A DNA stretch of 64,000 bases, taken from assembly GCA_963662175.1 (NCBI GenBank), contig OY759218.1, forward strand, positions 24,450,051-24,514,050, given 5' to 3'. The notes under the pieces were generated by a model that saw only the letters and a list, made by a program, of their open reading frames with translations, was not told the origin of the DNA and ran no database searches. Shown here piece after piece: positions 34,295 through 45,797 of the stretch. A program made the translations under genes and the position numbers. This stretch comes from Aradus depressus (Eukaryota > Arthropoda > Insecta > Hemiptera > Aradidae). Every line of letters starts with the position of its first letter. Position 1 is the first letter of the stretch.

Positions 34295-34560
34295 AGAAGC
34301 CACTTCCTGCCTCAGAGTGTCAGTATAGACAGATCCAACTTCCATGTATACATTACTTCTGGCCCATAATAAGAATGATATCTCAAATATTTTCTATTAT
34401 TCGAGCTCTGAAACTTAGATCATTCATTGTTAATGAATAATGTATTCAACTTCCATATTATATTGATATTCAATAAAAACATCCCCACTCCATATTTACC
34501 CTCTCTATTACATTATTATTAATTTGTAATTACTTAATTTATTTATATATTTTTTAATAT
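34295..34560 (+). mobile_element. Second copy of the non-LTR 3' region
   Basis: Near-duplicate of 33400-33660 (GAAGCCACTTCCTGCCTCAG, ATATCTCAAATATTTTCTAT, CCCCACTCCATATTTACCCT). Confidence 0.55.
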
Positions 34561-34574
34561 ATAAATAAAATAAG

Positions 34575-35850
34575 TACGACTTTTTGAGCTAAAACTCAAT
34601 ATTTGACTTACATAGTGGCTCCTCATACTAAATTTTGTGTCGATAAATTAAATACATCGGTTGTTATTAGAGTATATGTGTCGAGCCCCGCTTCTCTGAT
34701 CCCTGTTCCCTTCAATCGATTTATCATAGGTATCCTTATGTGGTTTTGAATTTAAATACAGTAGAACCCCGATAATTCGTATGGTCAAGGGACTGACGGT
34801 TTGGTACGAATTATCGGGATTACCAATTATCGGGAGTACAAAATAAAAAAAATTAAAAACGTATTAATGCAAATATGTATGTATTAAGAAGTATGTACAA
34901 TGTGGTAAGGATAAAAACTATGCAATAAATACTGATTTATACTAAACTATACAATAAACAATACATGCAATAAAAAATATGTAGATTAAATAAACACCAA
35001 TCAAACATTTGTTCGAAAAAATGTTAGAAAAGATCAATAAAATTGCTAAAACTTTCCCCCTCTCCTCTCCTCATTTCCTTTCAGTGAAAAGAGTACGAAT
35101 TACATGAGATAATATGAGATTTCATAGAAAACATGTCTTTCTCACTCGCTCTCCCCTTTGGTTCTGTAGGAATCAAGTGATTTCCTGGAAAACATTTATC
35201 TCGCACTCATTCTGCTCATTGGTCTCACACTGTCCTCTCTCCCCCTCTTAAACAGTACGAATTAACGAGGTTTTTAAGCTGGAAATACGAATTATAAGAC
35301 GTTTTAAGTGACCTCGAGCATAAAAATAATACGAATTACCGAGGGGTCCGACATGCATTGTTTTTATACCACTTATCGGGATTTTCTCTGGGGACCGGCA
35401 AATTTGTACGAATTAGCCGGAAATACGAATAATCGGGATACGAAATATCGGGATTCCACTGTATATAATTTCATGTCGATATATTCATTAAATCTGCAGT
35501 TATTGGAACTTTTGACTTGAGCCCCCTCTGATTCCCCCTCCCCTTCGACTGATTCCGCTGAAAATTAATACGTGTCGTCTTTATAGGGCTCTGAATTTAC
35601 GTATGAAATTTTGTGTCAATACATTCATTACAACGGCATTATTAGAGTTTTTGTGTCAAGACTCCCTCCTAACCCCTTCTTCCCTTTGGCCAATTTAGCT
35701 GAAAATTAATAGATGTCAGGGGGTTCTGAATACACATAAAATTTCATGTCGAGATACATTCCATCGGGAGTTATCGTGTTTACAGACAAATAGATAGAAA
35801 TTTGTTTTTTAATTTTTGGAATAGGAAGTAGGAAAACATGGCTGGGGAAG
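34575..35850 (+). repeat. Family A copy, forward, split by a pogo-like element
   Basis: Modules before (34590-34757) and after (35464-35840) the pogo-like element at 34759-35461 read continuously. The copy ends with GAAAACATGGCTGGGGAAGT. Confidence 0.7.
34759..35461. mobile_element. pogo/Tigger-like non-autonomous element, 703 bp
   Basis: Inverted ends CAGTAGAACCCCGATAATTC and the inverse (AATATCGGGATTCCACTG) are flanked by TA (34757-34758, 35462-35463). Internal ends continue as TACGAATTATCGGGA repeats. No transposase frame. Confidence 0.8.
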
Positions 35851-36058
35851 TTAAAAATATGTGATACGGCCATTACAGGACCTCCTACCAACCACTTTTT
35901 TACAGAGAACTCTCCTTCCCCCTCACCCCTCAGTACTGGGTACATAAAAGTATTGTGTTGGCCTCAGCTGTATGAAATTAATTTGAGGGGCAGGGCTTTA
36001 CAAAGTTGGTTGATAGGTTAGTATAAGAAAGTCGTATCCTGTAATGGCCGCATTACCA
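35851..36058. mobile_element. MITE related to 15103-15924
   Basis: GTGATACGGCCATTACAGGA, CCTACCAACCACTTTTTTAC at the left mirror TTTACAAAGTTGGTTGATAG and CGTATCCTGTAATGGCCGCA at the right. It is about 200 bp and has no coding capacity. Confidence 0.6.
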
Positions 36059-36109
36059 TTTTTTTTTTCTTAATTTGTTTTATTATTTAAAAATAAAAAT
36101 GTACCAATA

Positions 36110-36640
36110 ATAGAAAATACTAGCAGTAATACCCGGCGTTGAACTTTGACTTTTCTCCCAATATCTCCTATAAGGCTATTCAGTTCCTCGACAGTACATT
36201 CATGATGTTATAATTTTCAATTATTCATACGGAATAAGGCTTATAGTCCTTCAACTGTAGTAACGCTAGCTTTGGAGCTAAAACTAATTTATTCAAAAAG
36301 ATTTCTCATTAATCGTTGCAATGGTTTTCGAGTTACAAAGATTGCGTGAGTGGATGCTGGGATGGACCAGGGGTTGATTAAAAAATAGACCTTAACCTTC
36401 CGGTAGATAAAACTTATCTATTCAAAAAGATTCCTCATTAATCATTGCAGTGGTTTTTGAGTTACAAAGATTGCGTGGGTGGATGCTGGGATGGACCAGA
36501 TATTGAGGTACTAATACGCCTATAACCTTCCACAGACGATGACGAACAAAGTAAAAAAAAAAATTAATCAAATCCATCAAGCCGTTCGTGAGTTATAGCG
36601 GTACAACGCACAGACATTTTCAGCTTTATATATATATGAT
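36110..36640. repeat. Repeat with two ~150-bp internal units
   Basis: AAACTAATTTATTCAAAAAG, ATTTCTCATTAATCGTTGCA, GAGTTACAAAGATTGCGTGA and GGATGCTGGGATGGACCAG occur twice (about 36280-36375 and 36405-36505). The end CAAGCCGTTCGTGAGTTATA with ACGCACAGACA resembles a common insect dispersed repeat type whose mechanism I cannot name. Confidence 0.5.
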
Positions 36641-36699
36641 TTTAAATTCGTTGCGATGCGTTACAATTCAAGTTTGAATAGTTATGTTTACATAACTTA

Positions 36700-37100
36700 G
36701 CTAGTATTGGTTCTATCTCAAATCTGAAGAGCCTTATATTGGAAATTTAATTAGAAACATTTTTCGATAGGATTAACCGCCGTCGCTTAAGCAAACGTCT
36801 GAACAAATGAATTTTCAAAACGACATTTTAGGACGGTTTTCGGCAAGTATCTCGCAAACCGGTCGACCTGCGAAAAATCGTATTATGTATAAACTGTGCC
36901 TTCCAGTTTTCTCTAAAAATTTTATTTGTAGAGAGTTTTGATTAGGTCATAAATAAAAGCGGTATCTTGTAAAGTATACTTAGTCCCGAAGTTAAGCCAA
37001 CATTTTTGTCCGATTTCGACAAAAATTTAATGAGATTTAGTTTAACATATCGTCGATCTAAACGTGATACCTCGTACGTGCAAAAAGCCAACTTTACAGG
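36700..37100 (-). repeat. Family B copy, reverse
   Basis: TTGGTTCTATCTCAAATCTG, GTATCTCGCAAACCGGTCGA, CTCTAAAAATTTTATTTGTA and TAAGCGGTATCTTG-like pieces match the inverse of 14630-14960 and 16460-16620. A separate fragment of its far end lies near 37690-37800. Confidence 0.55.
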
Positions 37101-37690
37101 AGAGACAAAAAACTGATTAAGAAAAAATTGTTTATAGGAAACCTCATTTTTTCTGACATTTGTATTAAGTGAGATGTATTTGCAAGCCATGAATTATTTT
37201 TTTAGCTAGTTTGCAAATCCAAGTAAAGAATTAACGTACTTGACGGAGTTACCAGGTTTCACCTGAATTTCGTTCCCATTTCTTTTGCAAGGTACGGTTC
37301 TTCAAACCGTATTTCATTGTTTTTTCGTTTTATGTCGTATACGAGGTCCCACTATATCAATAGAGTTTTTTTCGGAAAAATTTCGCTTACAAGGTATCAC
37401 GTTTAGGCCAACGATATGTGACTTCATTTTATGGGAGTGCTTTGCGAATCGTCAATAATTACTAGTTCTTAAAAACAAAATAAATGGAAGAAATGGTAAC
37501 TGCGATAAAAAAGTTATTATTTATAAATTCAGAATCCCTTTACACAACACAAAAGTTATAATCTTTATTGTAGATTACCCAATTTGCTATCAATGTAGGC
37601 TCTTTTCAATTTTTCACGACTCACAAATCGTGAAATATAAGTGGTGTAATAATTTTTTTTAAAAACAGCCTTCGCCCCGCCCCATTTTAC
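37100..37690. other. Unassigned AT-rich DNA
   Basis: No recognised frame, repeat end or RNA gene. Confidence 0.4.
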
Positions 37691-37805
37691 TCGATTGTTG
37701 CGAAAAAGGCAACATTTGTTCAGGGAATCTTGAAATATGAAATTCCATTGAAAAGTCGATCTTGGATTTTCGTACGGTTACAATACTTCCTTATATTTAT
37801 ATATA

Positions 37806-38572
37806 TGTTACTGTTAATTTGATAAATTTAGTTATTATACATAATAACTGGTTATTTTACAAAATAACTACCGTTCTTGGTTAATATGACAAATTATTCA
37901 CAGTTTCTTAATATTTATCATATTAACCAGTTATTATACATAATATAAAACTCACCTTGTTAATATGATAAATTTTTTACTTTTGTCACAAATTAATCAT
38001 ATTAACTGGCTATTATGCATAATAGCTGAAAACCTGTGGCTTTACACGGGTAAAGTATATGTTAAAGCTAGAACCTGTACTACTTCAAATATAGGAACGA
38101 CGGGAGGGGCAGATATATCGTCCCGCCGGCGGAACGCCGGCAAATACGCCCCCAAATTTTGTAATATTTCGATTTATGTTTGTTCTAGGAATTTATGTAC
38201 CCAGATGAATGATTATCGCTGTTAGACAGCTTGCAACAGTGGAAATTGAGGTGGGGTCGAGCTAATTAATAAGTACCTAATCTTTATTTGTTCAAATAAA
38301 TAAGTACCTACCTAATATTTGTCTTATTTATTTATAATAGCAACAATTATGTATAATAGCCACACTAGTTTGGCTATTATACAAAATAACCAGTTAACTT
38401 AGTAAATTCAACTAAATTAATCACTTTAGCTGTTCACGTTGGATATTTTACAAAATAACCAGATAAAGTAATATATTTTTTTTCAATTTGCCATATTAAC
38501 CAGTTTTTTGGTTATTATATAAAATAACCGGTGATTATACATAATAGCAGATTTATCAAATTAACAGTAACA
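37806..38572. mobile_element. TIR element with TGTTACTGTTAATTTGATAA ends
   Basis: TGTTACTGTTAATTTGATAA at the left is exactly inverted at the right (TTATCAAATTAACAGTAACA). Subterminal blocks contain many copies of short palindromes such as GTTATTATACATAATAAC and ATATTAACCAGTTATT. A GC-rich core (CGTCCCGCCGGCGG) lies near 38120. No transposase or clear duplication was found, so the superfamily is open. Confidence 0.6.
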
Positions 38573-39194
38573 TGTATATCTAAAAGTAAAAATAATGACA
38601 CTTCTTGTAGAAACGATATCGACATCATGTGAAAATTGTAAAACCTTAGCGTTCATGAATAAAAATAACCGTGAATCTTATGAAAAGATGTAACAAATCT
38701 TGAGAAGTTGCTCCTTTGAAGTGACATGACGTCTAAGGAACAAAATGAAATATCTTGTTACAGAGTGGAAAAGGAGAATTATAGGGGAGAAGGAATCTGT
38801 AGAAATCCTCCCCTTCCACCTCTTCTTCATCTCAATAGACGTCATCTGGTCCAAGATGATCCTAAATAAAGGAGAAAACCTTAGAAAAAAAAAAAAAAAA
38901 AGTTTTCTAAAATATCTCTGAAGTAAAATTTTTAATTTAGTGATTTATGTTACTCAATTATTTCATACAATTCCCCTGCCTTGAAATATTTTTAGGAAAT
39001 GATGAATTTTTCGATTTTAGCCAATCTTACTAATGCAAGAGAATGGGAGACAACTTGTGACGAATTGAGGGGAAAAGGGGGACTTGGATTAGGGATAGGC
39101 TCGGCCATAGCGCATCCACGAATTGAGAGTAGCCCCTTCTCGGCTATGATCGGCTCCAGTCGTCTCGGCTCTTTTCTTTCTAATAAGAGAATCT

Positions 39195-40440
39195 ATTTCA
39201 CTTCCCCAGCTATACTTCGAATAGGGGCAGTTAAGTTATCGGTCAGAAATTAGATTTTGAGTTTTCACCCAAAATTTCCAGTTTTCCGGCGCCCTGATTC
39301 AAAAAATGAAAAAAAAAAAAAAAAAAAAGTTCTATGCGTGTTCATGAACGCAATAACTCCCGATATAATGAATGTATCTACACGAAATTTTAGGTGTATC
39401 CAGAACTCCATAAGAACGACAGAATCAGCCGTAGGGAAGAGGGGGAGGGGGTGAGAGGAGGAGCTCAACTCAATAATCCTAATTTTGTTACTTACTTTGC
39501 TTTACGAAGTATCGTAAAAATTCGGTCAAAAATTCGATGCAGAATTTTCAACGGAATTTCATCTTTTCCGACCATCAGATTCCAAATATGAAAAAAAAAA
39601 ACATTAAGGCGTAGTCAAGGTCCACGTAGATTTTCCGTGAAAACGTTGGGATAAAATAATTTTTAATTTTCTTTTCGATGCTGCCGTAGCTCTTGCATTT
39701 GCTCGGCACTAGACTTTTTAGGTTTTTTAAATTCCTTTTGATGCGAGCTTTCCTCTGATTTGCGTTTTCTATAATTCCGCGCATATTTACGATTCATATG
39801 AGACGACATCTTTAATTTTTTTGCAATTTTCAATTTAATACCGATTTTTACATATATTTCGTCGAATATTTTTATTGTTTCACTTTGAGTCTTAGTAGTG
39901 CTCTTCAAGCTCTTTACAATGATACCCGAATCAACGTCCTATCTACACTAATTTCTAATTTTACACAACGCTAATTCGCAACAATCATCCGCCGGTGCCC
40001 ACACTAGTCCGATAACGTCACAGGCAAACACGTACAGACATGCTCTATCCATTGTGACCTCAATCGTTGTTATCGCATTATTAGTCTCGTAGTTATTATC
40101 GATTGAAATCTGACGGTATTTTGTAACACAAGAAAGTTTGACCGGCTATCATTGTGCTTAACGAGCGAATAGACGTTTTCACGTCAAAAAGTCTGTCTGT
40201 CTATGTGAACACAATAATCCCCAATAAAATAAATATATTTTATTGGGGACACGAAATTAAATATGTGAATCTAGAACCCTCTAGCAACGACACCTATTGA
40301 TGTTTAGCCAAATCGACCAAAGGGAAGGGGGGGGGGGATTAGGGGGTAGGCATAACACAAAACTCTAATAACTGCCGATAGAATGAATATATCGACATGA
40401 AATTGTATAGTGATCTGAACCCTACAAGGAAAACACCTAG
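39195..40440 (-). repeat. Family A copies, reverse, with ~600 bp cargo
   Basis: A first reverse copy starts at 39198 (CTTCCCCAGCTATACTTCGA) and runs to about 39475. A second starts near 39490 (ACTTTGCTTTACGAAGTATC) and contains the cargo at 39592-40190, then CACAATAATCCCCAATAAAA and modules. It is interrupted at 40445-41333 by a Harbinger-like element. Confidence 0.7.
39663..39908 (-). CDS. Short basic ORF in the family A cargo, copy 2
   Basis: The frame reads MKSTTKTQSETIKIFDEIYV, KIGIKLKIAKKLKMSSHMNR, KYARNYRKRKSEESSHQKEF and ends in QMQELRQHRKEN. It aligns residue by residue with the ORF at 32543-32756 and is longer because copy 1 has a stop (TAA) after AEQM. Function unknown. The preceding 400 bp are shared as well and could hold a promoter or 5' leader. 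Confidence 0.35.
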   Translation of the reverse strand: MKSTTKTQSETIKIFDEIYVKIGIKLKIAKKLKMSSHMNRKYARNYRKRKSEESSHQKEFKKPKKSSAEQMQELRQHRKEN

Positions 40441-40444
40441 TTAA

Positions 40445-41333
40445 GGCGGTTATTACACTATACCGCGTTCTTTGACAAAGATCTTTTATAAAATAACTTT
40501 TACGATAAATGTGATAGTGTAATAGCTCAAGTTTTATAAGAGTTCTTTTATCATAGTTTGCATTCTCATCCAATATTTGATAAATGTTGTCTCTCCCACT
40601 CCTATATATATTTTATTCAGAAATTAAATATAAATATAATAATTATCTAGTAATAATAATTAAGTATAATACATTTATCTTTACAATAAATATTTTATAT
40701 ACCTTTTTGAATAGGTACCTACTTACTTTTAAAAATTCGTTCTTCAGACTCTCATATATAGAGTTACATGTTTCAGGTATAATGGTTGAAAGTGTACACT
40801 GAGGTATGCGACTACTGCATTGAAGTCGTTCCTCAGGGGGTATTGGGTTACGCAAATGTGTCATTGCCCGAGATATTATTGGTGCCACCTTCAGAAGCAA
40901 GTAATCCAAGGTTTTTTTATTCATCCTCAAATAGTTCAAGTAACGTTTTGTATCTTCCATGGACAGTTCTTTCAGGAAATTCTGATGCATGCTCATAAAC
41001 TCGCGCCGCGCAACCCAAGGTCTTACCCACAAACGTTTCTTTACATTCTTATGTTTATTTTTTTCCGCCACAGCTATTACTATTGCAACAGCCGCAAAAC
41101 TTGCGGCAATTGGTATTAAAACGTCATCCATTTTTGCGACACAACAATCACTTGCATACAACTTACTAGTACTGTCTTGAAACAAAAAACTAAGATTTAT
41201 AAAATGTTTTACATAGTGTAATATTAAATTTTGTAGTCATAAAAGATATTTTATAAAATAAATTAAAAAAAAAATTCGATCCAACTTTTATAAAAGATCT
41301 TTGTCAAAGAACTTTTATAGTGCAATACCAGCC
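40445..41333 (-). mobile_element. PIF/Harbinger-like element, 889 bp
   Basis: Inverted ends GGCGGTTATTACACTATA and the inverse (TATAGTGCAATACCAGCC) continue inward as TTCTTTGACAAAGATCTTTT on both sides. The flanks are TAA (40442-40444, 41334-41336). It lies in a reverse family A copy whose sequence resumes on both sides (CACCTAGT | ATCGGCC). Confidence 0.85.
40643..41131 (-). pseudogene. Truncated HARBI1-like nuclease
   Basis: From the in-frame Met at about 41131 the product begins MDDVLIPIAASFAAVAIVIA, then has the conserved block LWVRPWVARREFMSMHQNFL, KELSMEDTKRYLNYLRMNKK, APIISRAMTHLRNPIPPEER. These are the N-terminal motifs of HARBI1-type transposases. After PPEERLQ the frame jumps to SSRIPQCTLSTIIPETCNSI, a part of the family lying further on. 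The segment between, with the first catalytic Asp region, is deleted. The C-terminal DDE part is also missing, so the protein cannot be an active nuclease. Confidence 0.8.
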
Positions 41334-41336
41334 TAA

Positions 41337-41760
41337 ATCGGCCAAAGGGAAGAGGGAAAGGTTTAACTCAAAAACTTTAATAATTGCCGTTGTGATGAAT
41401 TTATAACACAAAATTTAGTATGATTTAGAAGCCCCTACGTAGGCCATGGTGGCCGTGCGGGCTAGAGCGTAGGGCTTTGGTCGCAGGGTCTTACCATGGT
41501 TTGCGGGTTCGAATCCTGTCTGGAAGTGAGTTTTATTTCGTAGATAGAACTCACTCCCGGGGCCATGGACGTCTTAAATAATTAGATGATACAGTGGCAT
41601 GGCTAATATGCACCGTAAGGCCAAAAAAAAAAAAAAAAGCCCCTACGTAAGTCACCTACTGAATATTAGAGCAAACCGTTGACTGGTTTTGGAAGGGGAG
41701 CGAAAAGTGAAATGATTAATTCATTCTGGGGAAGTACAATGCCGACGACTCTTTTTTCTA
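41337..41760 (-). repeat. Family A reverse copy, continuation with SINE-2 inside
   Basis: Continuation of the 39490 copy after the Harbinger element: GGCCAAAGGGAAGAGGGAAA, a module, the SINE-2, then AAATGATTAATTCATTCTGG and GGAAGTACAATGCCGACGAC as the end. Confidence 0.7.
41442..41638 (+). mobile_element. SINE-2 with target-site duplication
   Basis: Same head as at 18077: TGGCCGTGCGGGCTAGAGCG and GGGTTCGAATCCTG. An A run of about 16 closes it. The 11-bp duplication GCCCCTACGTA flanks it (41431-41441, 41639-41649). The insertion splits a family A module. Confidence 0.9.
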
Positions 41761-41819
41761 TATTTTATTTTCAATATTTATATATTATATGACCATAAGT
41801 ATATGTAATAAAAAACGCT

Positions 41820-42550
41820 AATAACTGTCGATGTAATGGGTGTGAATCGATATGAAACTTCAGGAAGGTTCAGAACTTACTCAGTAAGACAAAAATAAAT
41901 TAGGGCGAATGTTATCAAAATTATCCACCAAATGGCTACCGGTGTTTTATTTATTTAAACTTTTTTTCAATGATTTTTTGCCATCTGACCTTATGAAAAA
42001 AATTTCACAAGAATATTAATGACTTTTCACACTTCGGAAATAGATTCTTGATCCAATGCATTTTTCAAAATTAATAACGAAAAATCTGGGTAGTCAGGAA
42101 ATGGATTCAAAGAATATGAAACTTTTCTGTCGTTCTTTTCGATTTAATTTGATCTATTAAGGCGTTCGTGTACGCTCATTAGAAACCGAGATATGCCGTT
42201 CAAAATAGTAGCTCAAGGGTTTTGAATTTGTATACAAATTTTGGGCCGATACAATCATTACAATGAAAGTTATTAGAGTTTTTGTGTAAGCCTCACCCCT
42301 AATTCCCCCTTCCCTTTATCCGATTTGACTGAAAATCATTAAATTTCGTCCTTGCAGAGTTCTGGAAACACATATAAAATTCTATGGGGAGTATATATAT
42401 AATGTTCATACACACACATATTATTTTATATTTTTGGAATCAGGGGGTCGGGTCGGAAAACATGAAATTCTAGTGAAAACTCGACATCGAATTTCAGACC
42501 GATTACATAACTTTTCCTATATTTCGTATAGCTGGTTCGTACAGCAAAAA
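41820..42550 (+). repeat. Low-copy repeat then family A end
   Basis: 41935-42180 matches 22045-22350. From about 42220 a forward family A part runs to GTATAGCTGG at 42535, including GTTATTAGAGTTTTTGTGTA and GACCGATTACATAACTTTTC. Confidence 0.55.
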
Positions 42551-42929
42551 GTAATAAGCACATTTCATAACCTGTCAGGTACGTGTATATACTGAAAAGA
42601 TAAACATCTCTCGTGTTAAGATAAACTTTAGATTCAAAACATATTTACAAAGATTGGAATTAGCTATTGGATTACCATTCGAAACAATTGTTATCGTATT
42701 ATTTTTAAAGAGAGTACGATAATAAATAAAAAAAGTGTTTCCCATTAAATATCTAAATATATTTTTTATGCAGTTTTAAAATTTAAAAGATATTTAATAT
42801 CTATTCTTTCAAAAAGCAAGTTTATGGGCTTTGAACCGAACCACACTTTCTTTAAAATAGGATTTCAGTTTTTTTTTTTTGTTTTTAATATCTATTTTTC
42901 AAGATATTTAATATCTATTCTTTTCTAGT

Positions 42930-43635
42930 GGTGTCTTTTTTTTACTTCCGCCGCTATACAAAGTGTAGAAGTTATTTAATCGGTCAGAAATTCGGGAGTT
43001 TTCAATGGAATTCCATGTTTTTCGACCTGATTCCAAAAATTAAAAAAAAAAAAAAATTATATGGGTGTATGTCTGTGAACACAACTACCGAAAGGAATGA
43101 ATGTATCGACACGAAATTTTATATGTGTATCCAGAACCCTCAATAGATGACACCTATTGGTTTTCAGCCAAATCGACTCAAAAACTCTAATAACTGCCGT
43201 TGCAATGAATGAATTGACATGAAATGTGTACAAATCAAAGCTATATAAGAACGACACCTATCAATTTTCAGCGAAATTAGCCAAAAAGGAAGGGGGCTCA
43301 AATCAAAAATTCTAATAACTGCCGATGTTATGACTGCATCGACTTGAAATTTTATATTTAAAATCAAAACCCCATCAGGATGGCATCTACATATTAATTT
43401 TTCGCGAAATCTGTCGAAGGGAAGAGGGGATCAGAGAAAGGGGGCCTCGGCTCAAATACCACAATAATTGCCGATGTAATGAATGTATCCACACAAAATT
43501 TAGCATGAGGATTCAGAAGCCAATGTGTAAGTAAAATATTGATTTTTAGCCCAAACTGTCAATTGGCTTTGGAGGGAGAGCGAAAACGTAATTGATTAAT
43601 TCGTGCTGGGGAAGTACATAGCGAGTTTTTCTTTT
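42930..43635 (-). repeat. Family A copy, reverse
   Basis: Starts with TTTACTTCCGCCGCTATACA and ends with GTGCTGGGGAAGTACATAGC. Four modules are visible between, spaced about 130-150 bp (for example CTAATAACTGCCGTTGCAAT, CTAATAACTGCCGATGTTAT, ATAATTGCCGATGTAATGAA). Confidence 0.75.
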
Positions 43636-43835
43636 TGACAATATTTCGGGACACTTGCACGTCCCTTCTTCTGGACACAATGGTGGTCTTCATGCTTCAT
43701 GCTTGACATATCAGAACGGACATGTCAAGCAGGCAAGAGGGAACGCCATAGTCAAGGTTGAGACTATAAAAAAAGAGGGCTGGACCATTGTCACCCGAAG
43801 ACCTGCAAGTATCCCAAAATATTGTCAAAAATAAA
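43625..43835. repeat. Inverted repeat, ACACTT(C/G)CACGT family
   Basis: TTTTTGACAATATTTCGGGA at the left mirrors TCCCAAAATATTGTCAAAAA at the right. An inner inverted pair (TGCTTGACAT, ATGTCAAGCA) lies between. Confidence 0.55.
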
Positions 43836-44270
43836 AAAATCGATCAAGTGCAAACTATACTTGCACAATTAGTATTCCGTGCCATCAGCCCCCCACTTAA
43901 ATTAATAATAGTTAAACAAATGGTTTAGCAGTTATAAGGAAATAAACAATTAAATTGTTTTTAACAATTGATCGGGCTAGAATTTTTCAATTCTGATAAT
44001 TTTGGCTCAATCTACACTTAATTCTCAATGTTCATGATTTTTTCAGATTTTTCTGAGCCATTCTTTTCGTGATAAGGGTGGGGGACAGCAATTTTTAAGC
44101 GTTTTTCCCGAAAAATGTTTAAAAAATTACATCATATATATTGTTGAATTCGTGCTTCAGTAAGCTTTCATTTGACACCCTACACAATGCCCTTGGAAAA
44201 ATTGTTTTTTTGAAACTAATCCCCTGAAATTAACCCCCAAAATCAAAATTCAACATTTCATACTTCACAT

Positions 44271-44510
44271 TTATAATTGGGCCACCACACTCTATATCTG
44301 TGCTAAATTTCAAATTTTTACGTCGAATAGTTTCAGAGAAAGTCGCCTGTGACAGACAGAAGTGGTTCCATAAGTGTTCCGTGCCAAAATTAGAAAAACG
44401 GAACACTTATGGAACCACTTCTGTTTGTCACAGGCGACTTTCTCTGAAACTATTCGACGTAAAAATGTGAAATTTAGCACAGAGATAGAGTGTGGTGGCC
44501 CAATTATAAG
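44271..44510. repeat. Near-perfect palindrome, ~115-bp arms
   Basis: CTTTATAATTGGGCCACCAC-type sequence, TTACGTCGAATAGTTTCAGA and GAAGTGGTTCCATAAGTGTT on the left are repeated inverted on the right, with a centre near 44390 and only a few mismatches. Confidence 0.85.
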
Positions 44511-44514
44511 ACAC

Positions 44515-44680
44515 CTATTTGAAAAAAATCCAAGGTGCGCTACCTCAAAATGACAAAAATCGAGAAAAAAAACATGTTTTTTGATTTTTTCACAGTCCTG
44601 AATTCTATATATAAAGAATGGTGTGCCTGGAGCAATTTTTCCGGTTTATTCTAAAGGAAAACGCTTTTTTAATGCAATAG
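44515..44680. repeat. Repeat unit shared with 45810-45930 and 46610-46880
   Basis: ACCTCAAAATGACAAAAATC, CAGTCCTGAATTCTATATAT and AAAGAATGGTGTGCCTGGAG recur in the two later blocks, once as a palindrome. Confidence 0.7.
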
Positions 44681-45158
44681 TTACCCTACCAGTTAAAATA
44701 GTCAGAAAATATATTTTTCATAGCTAAAAATGTTTAGTTAAACTATCATATGTTAATGGTTAAAGACATTTCTAGGCATTTCGAAAATTTAAAAAAAATT
44801 AAAGGTGCGCATTTAGAGCCTATGAAAGGCATATAAAGGCATTACATGATTTTGATACAAGTAACTACTAGTGACTAGAACTACTTGTAACTAATAAATA
44901 CAACTTCATTCCCGACCAAACGTAGAAACGCCATATTCTTCATAGAAGGAGGTGTTAAGACTTTTACGGGTGTAGGAAGCATGAACTGTGTTGGGTTTCA
45001 TTCACCATGTACTATTCTTTGGTGTTCTGTTGAATGAATTCGTTCACTTCCGTCTTCACCCGAATCACGCTGTAAAGAGCCCGTTTGGTGTGGTGATCAA
45101 CTGGAGTGTTCACTATCATTTTCGTCCTCTGAAGAGTCTGTGTGTAATTCCCTTTAGT

Positions 45159-45797
45159 CAGTGCTGGATTACCCAATAGGCCGGACTAGGCCATGGCCTG
45201 GGGCCCCCGTCGATGAAGGGCCCCCGTAAAAATCGAAAATGGATTCACACTTATGTTAAATCGAAATTTTCATCAAAACCCCAGTTCACTCATTCTGAAC
45301 TTTACGAAATTTTGATTCGAGATAATCTTGCAACTGTTTTTCCAAACTTTGAAATTGCTCTTCGCATTTTTTTAACGCTCATGATAAAAAATTGTTCTGC
45401 AGAGCGCTCTTTTTCAAAATTAAAACGAATCAAAAGCGAGCAAAGAAGCATTATGCATCAAGCACGATTAGACATGCTGAGTTTGATGTTCATTGAATCA
45501 GATGTTCTTCGTCAAATTGATTTTGAAGACATCATCAATGATTTTAGAGACCTCAAGTGTAGAAAGAAAAATAAATTGATATTGTTTATAACATATTTTT
45601 GTAATTTTAGTTCTGAAAAAAATATATACTTTAACAAAAAATAAAATTTATTTCATGTTTATTACCTTAGAAATAATATAAATCCATTGTTAAATGCATA
45701 TAAATGCATAAATAAACATTTTATTGCAGTTTGTAAAAAAAGGGGGCCCCAAAAATTTTAAGGGCCTAGGGCCTCCTATTCGCTTAATCCGGCACTG
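45159..45797 (+). mobile_element. hAT element, 639 bp
   Basis: The ends CAGTGCTGGATTA and TAATCCGGCACTG are inverted, and an exact 8-bp duplication CCTTTAGT flanks the element (45151-45158 and 45798-45805). Subterminal GGGGCCCC-type sequence mirrors at both ends. It sits within the repeat unit shared by 45130-45930 and 46570-46945. Confidence 0.9.
45213..45644 (+). pseudogene. hAT transposase C-terminal dimerization domain only
   Basis: The 143-codon frame ends in a hAT C-terminal (hATC) domain: ATVFPNFEIALRIFLTLMI, then NCSAERSFSKLKRIKSEQRS, then LDMLSLMFIESDVLRQIDFE and DIINDF. The CSAERSFSKLK motif is the family hallmark. The BED zinc finger and the RNase H-like catalytic core are missing, so it could at most act as a dimerization fragment. 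The frame is intact, which suggests a fairly recent deletion derivative. Confidence 0.8.
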
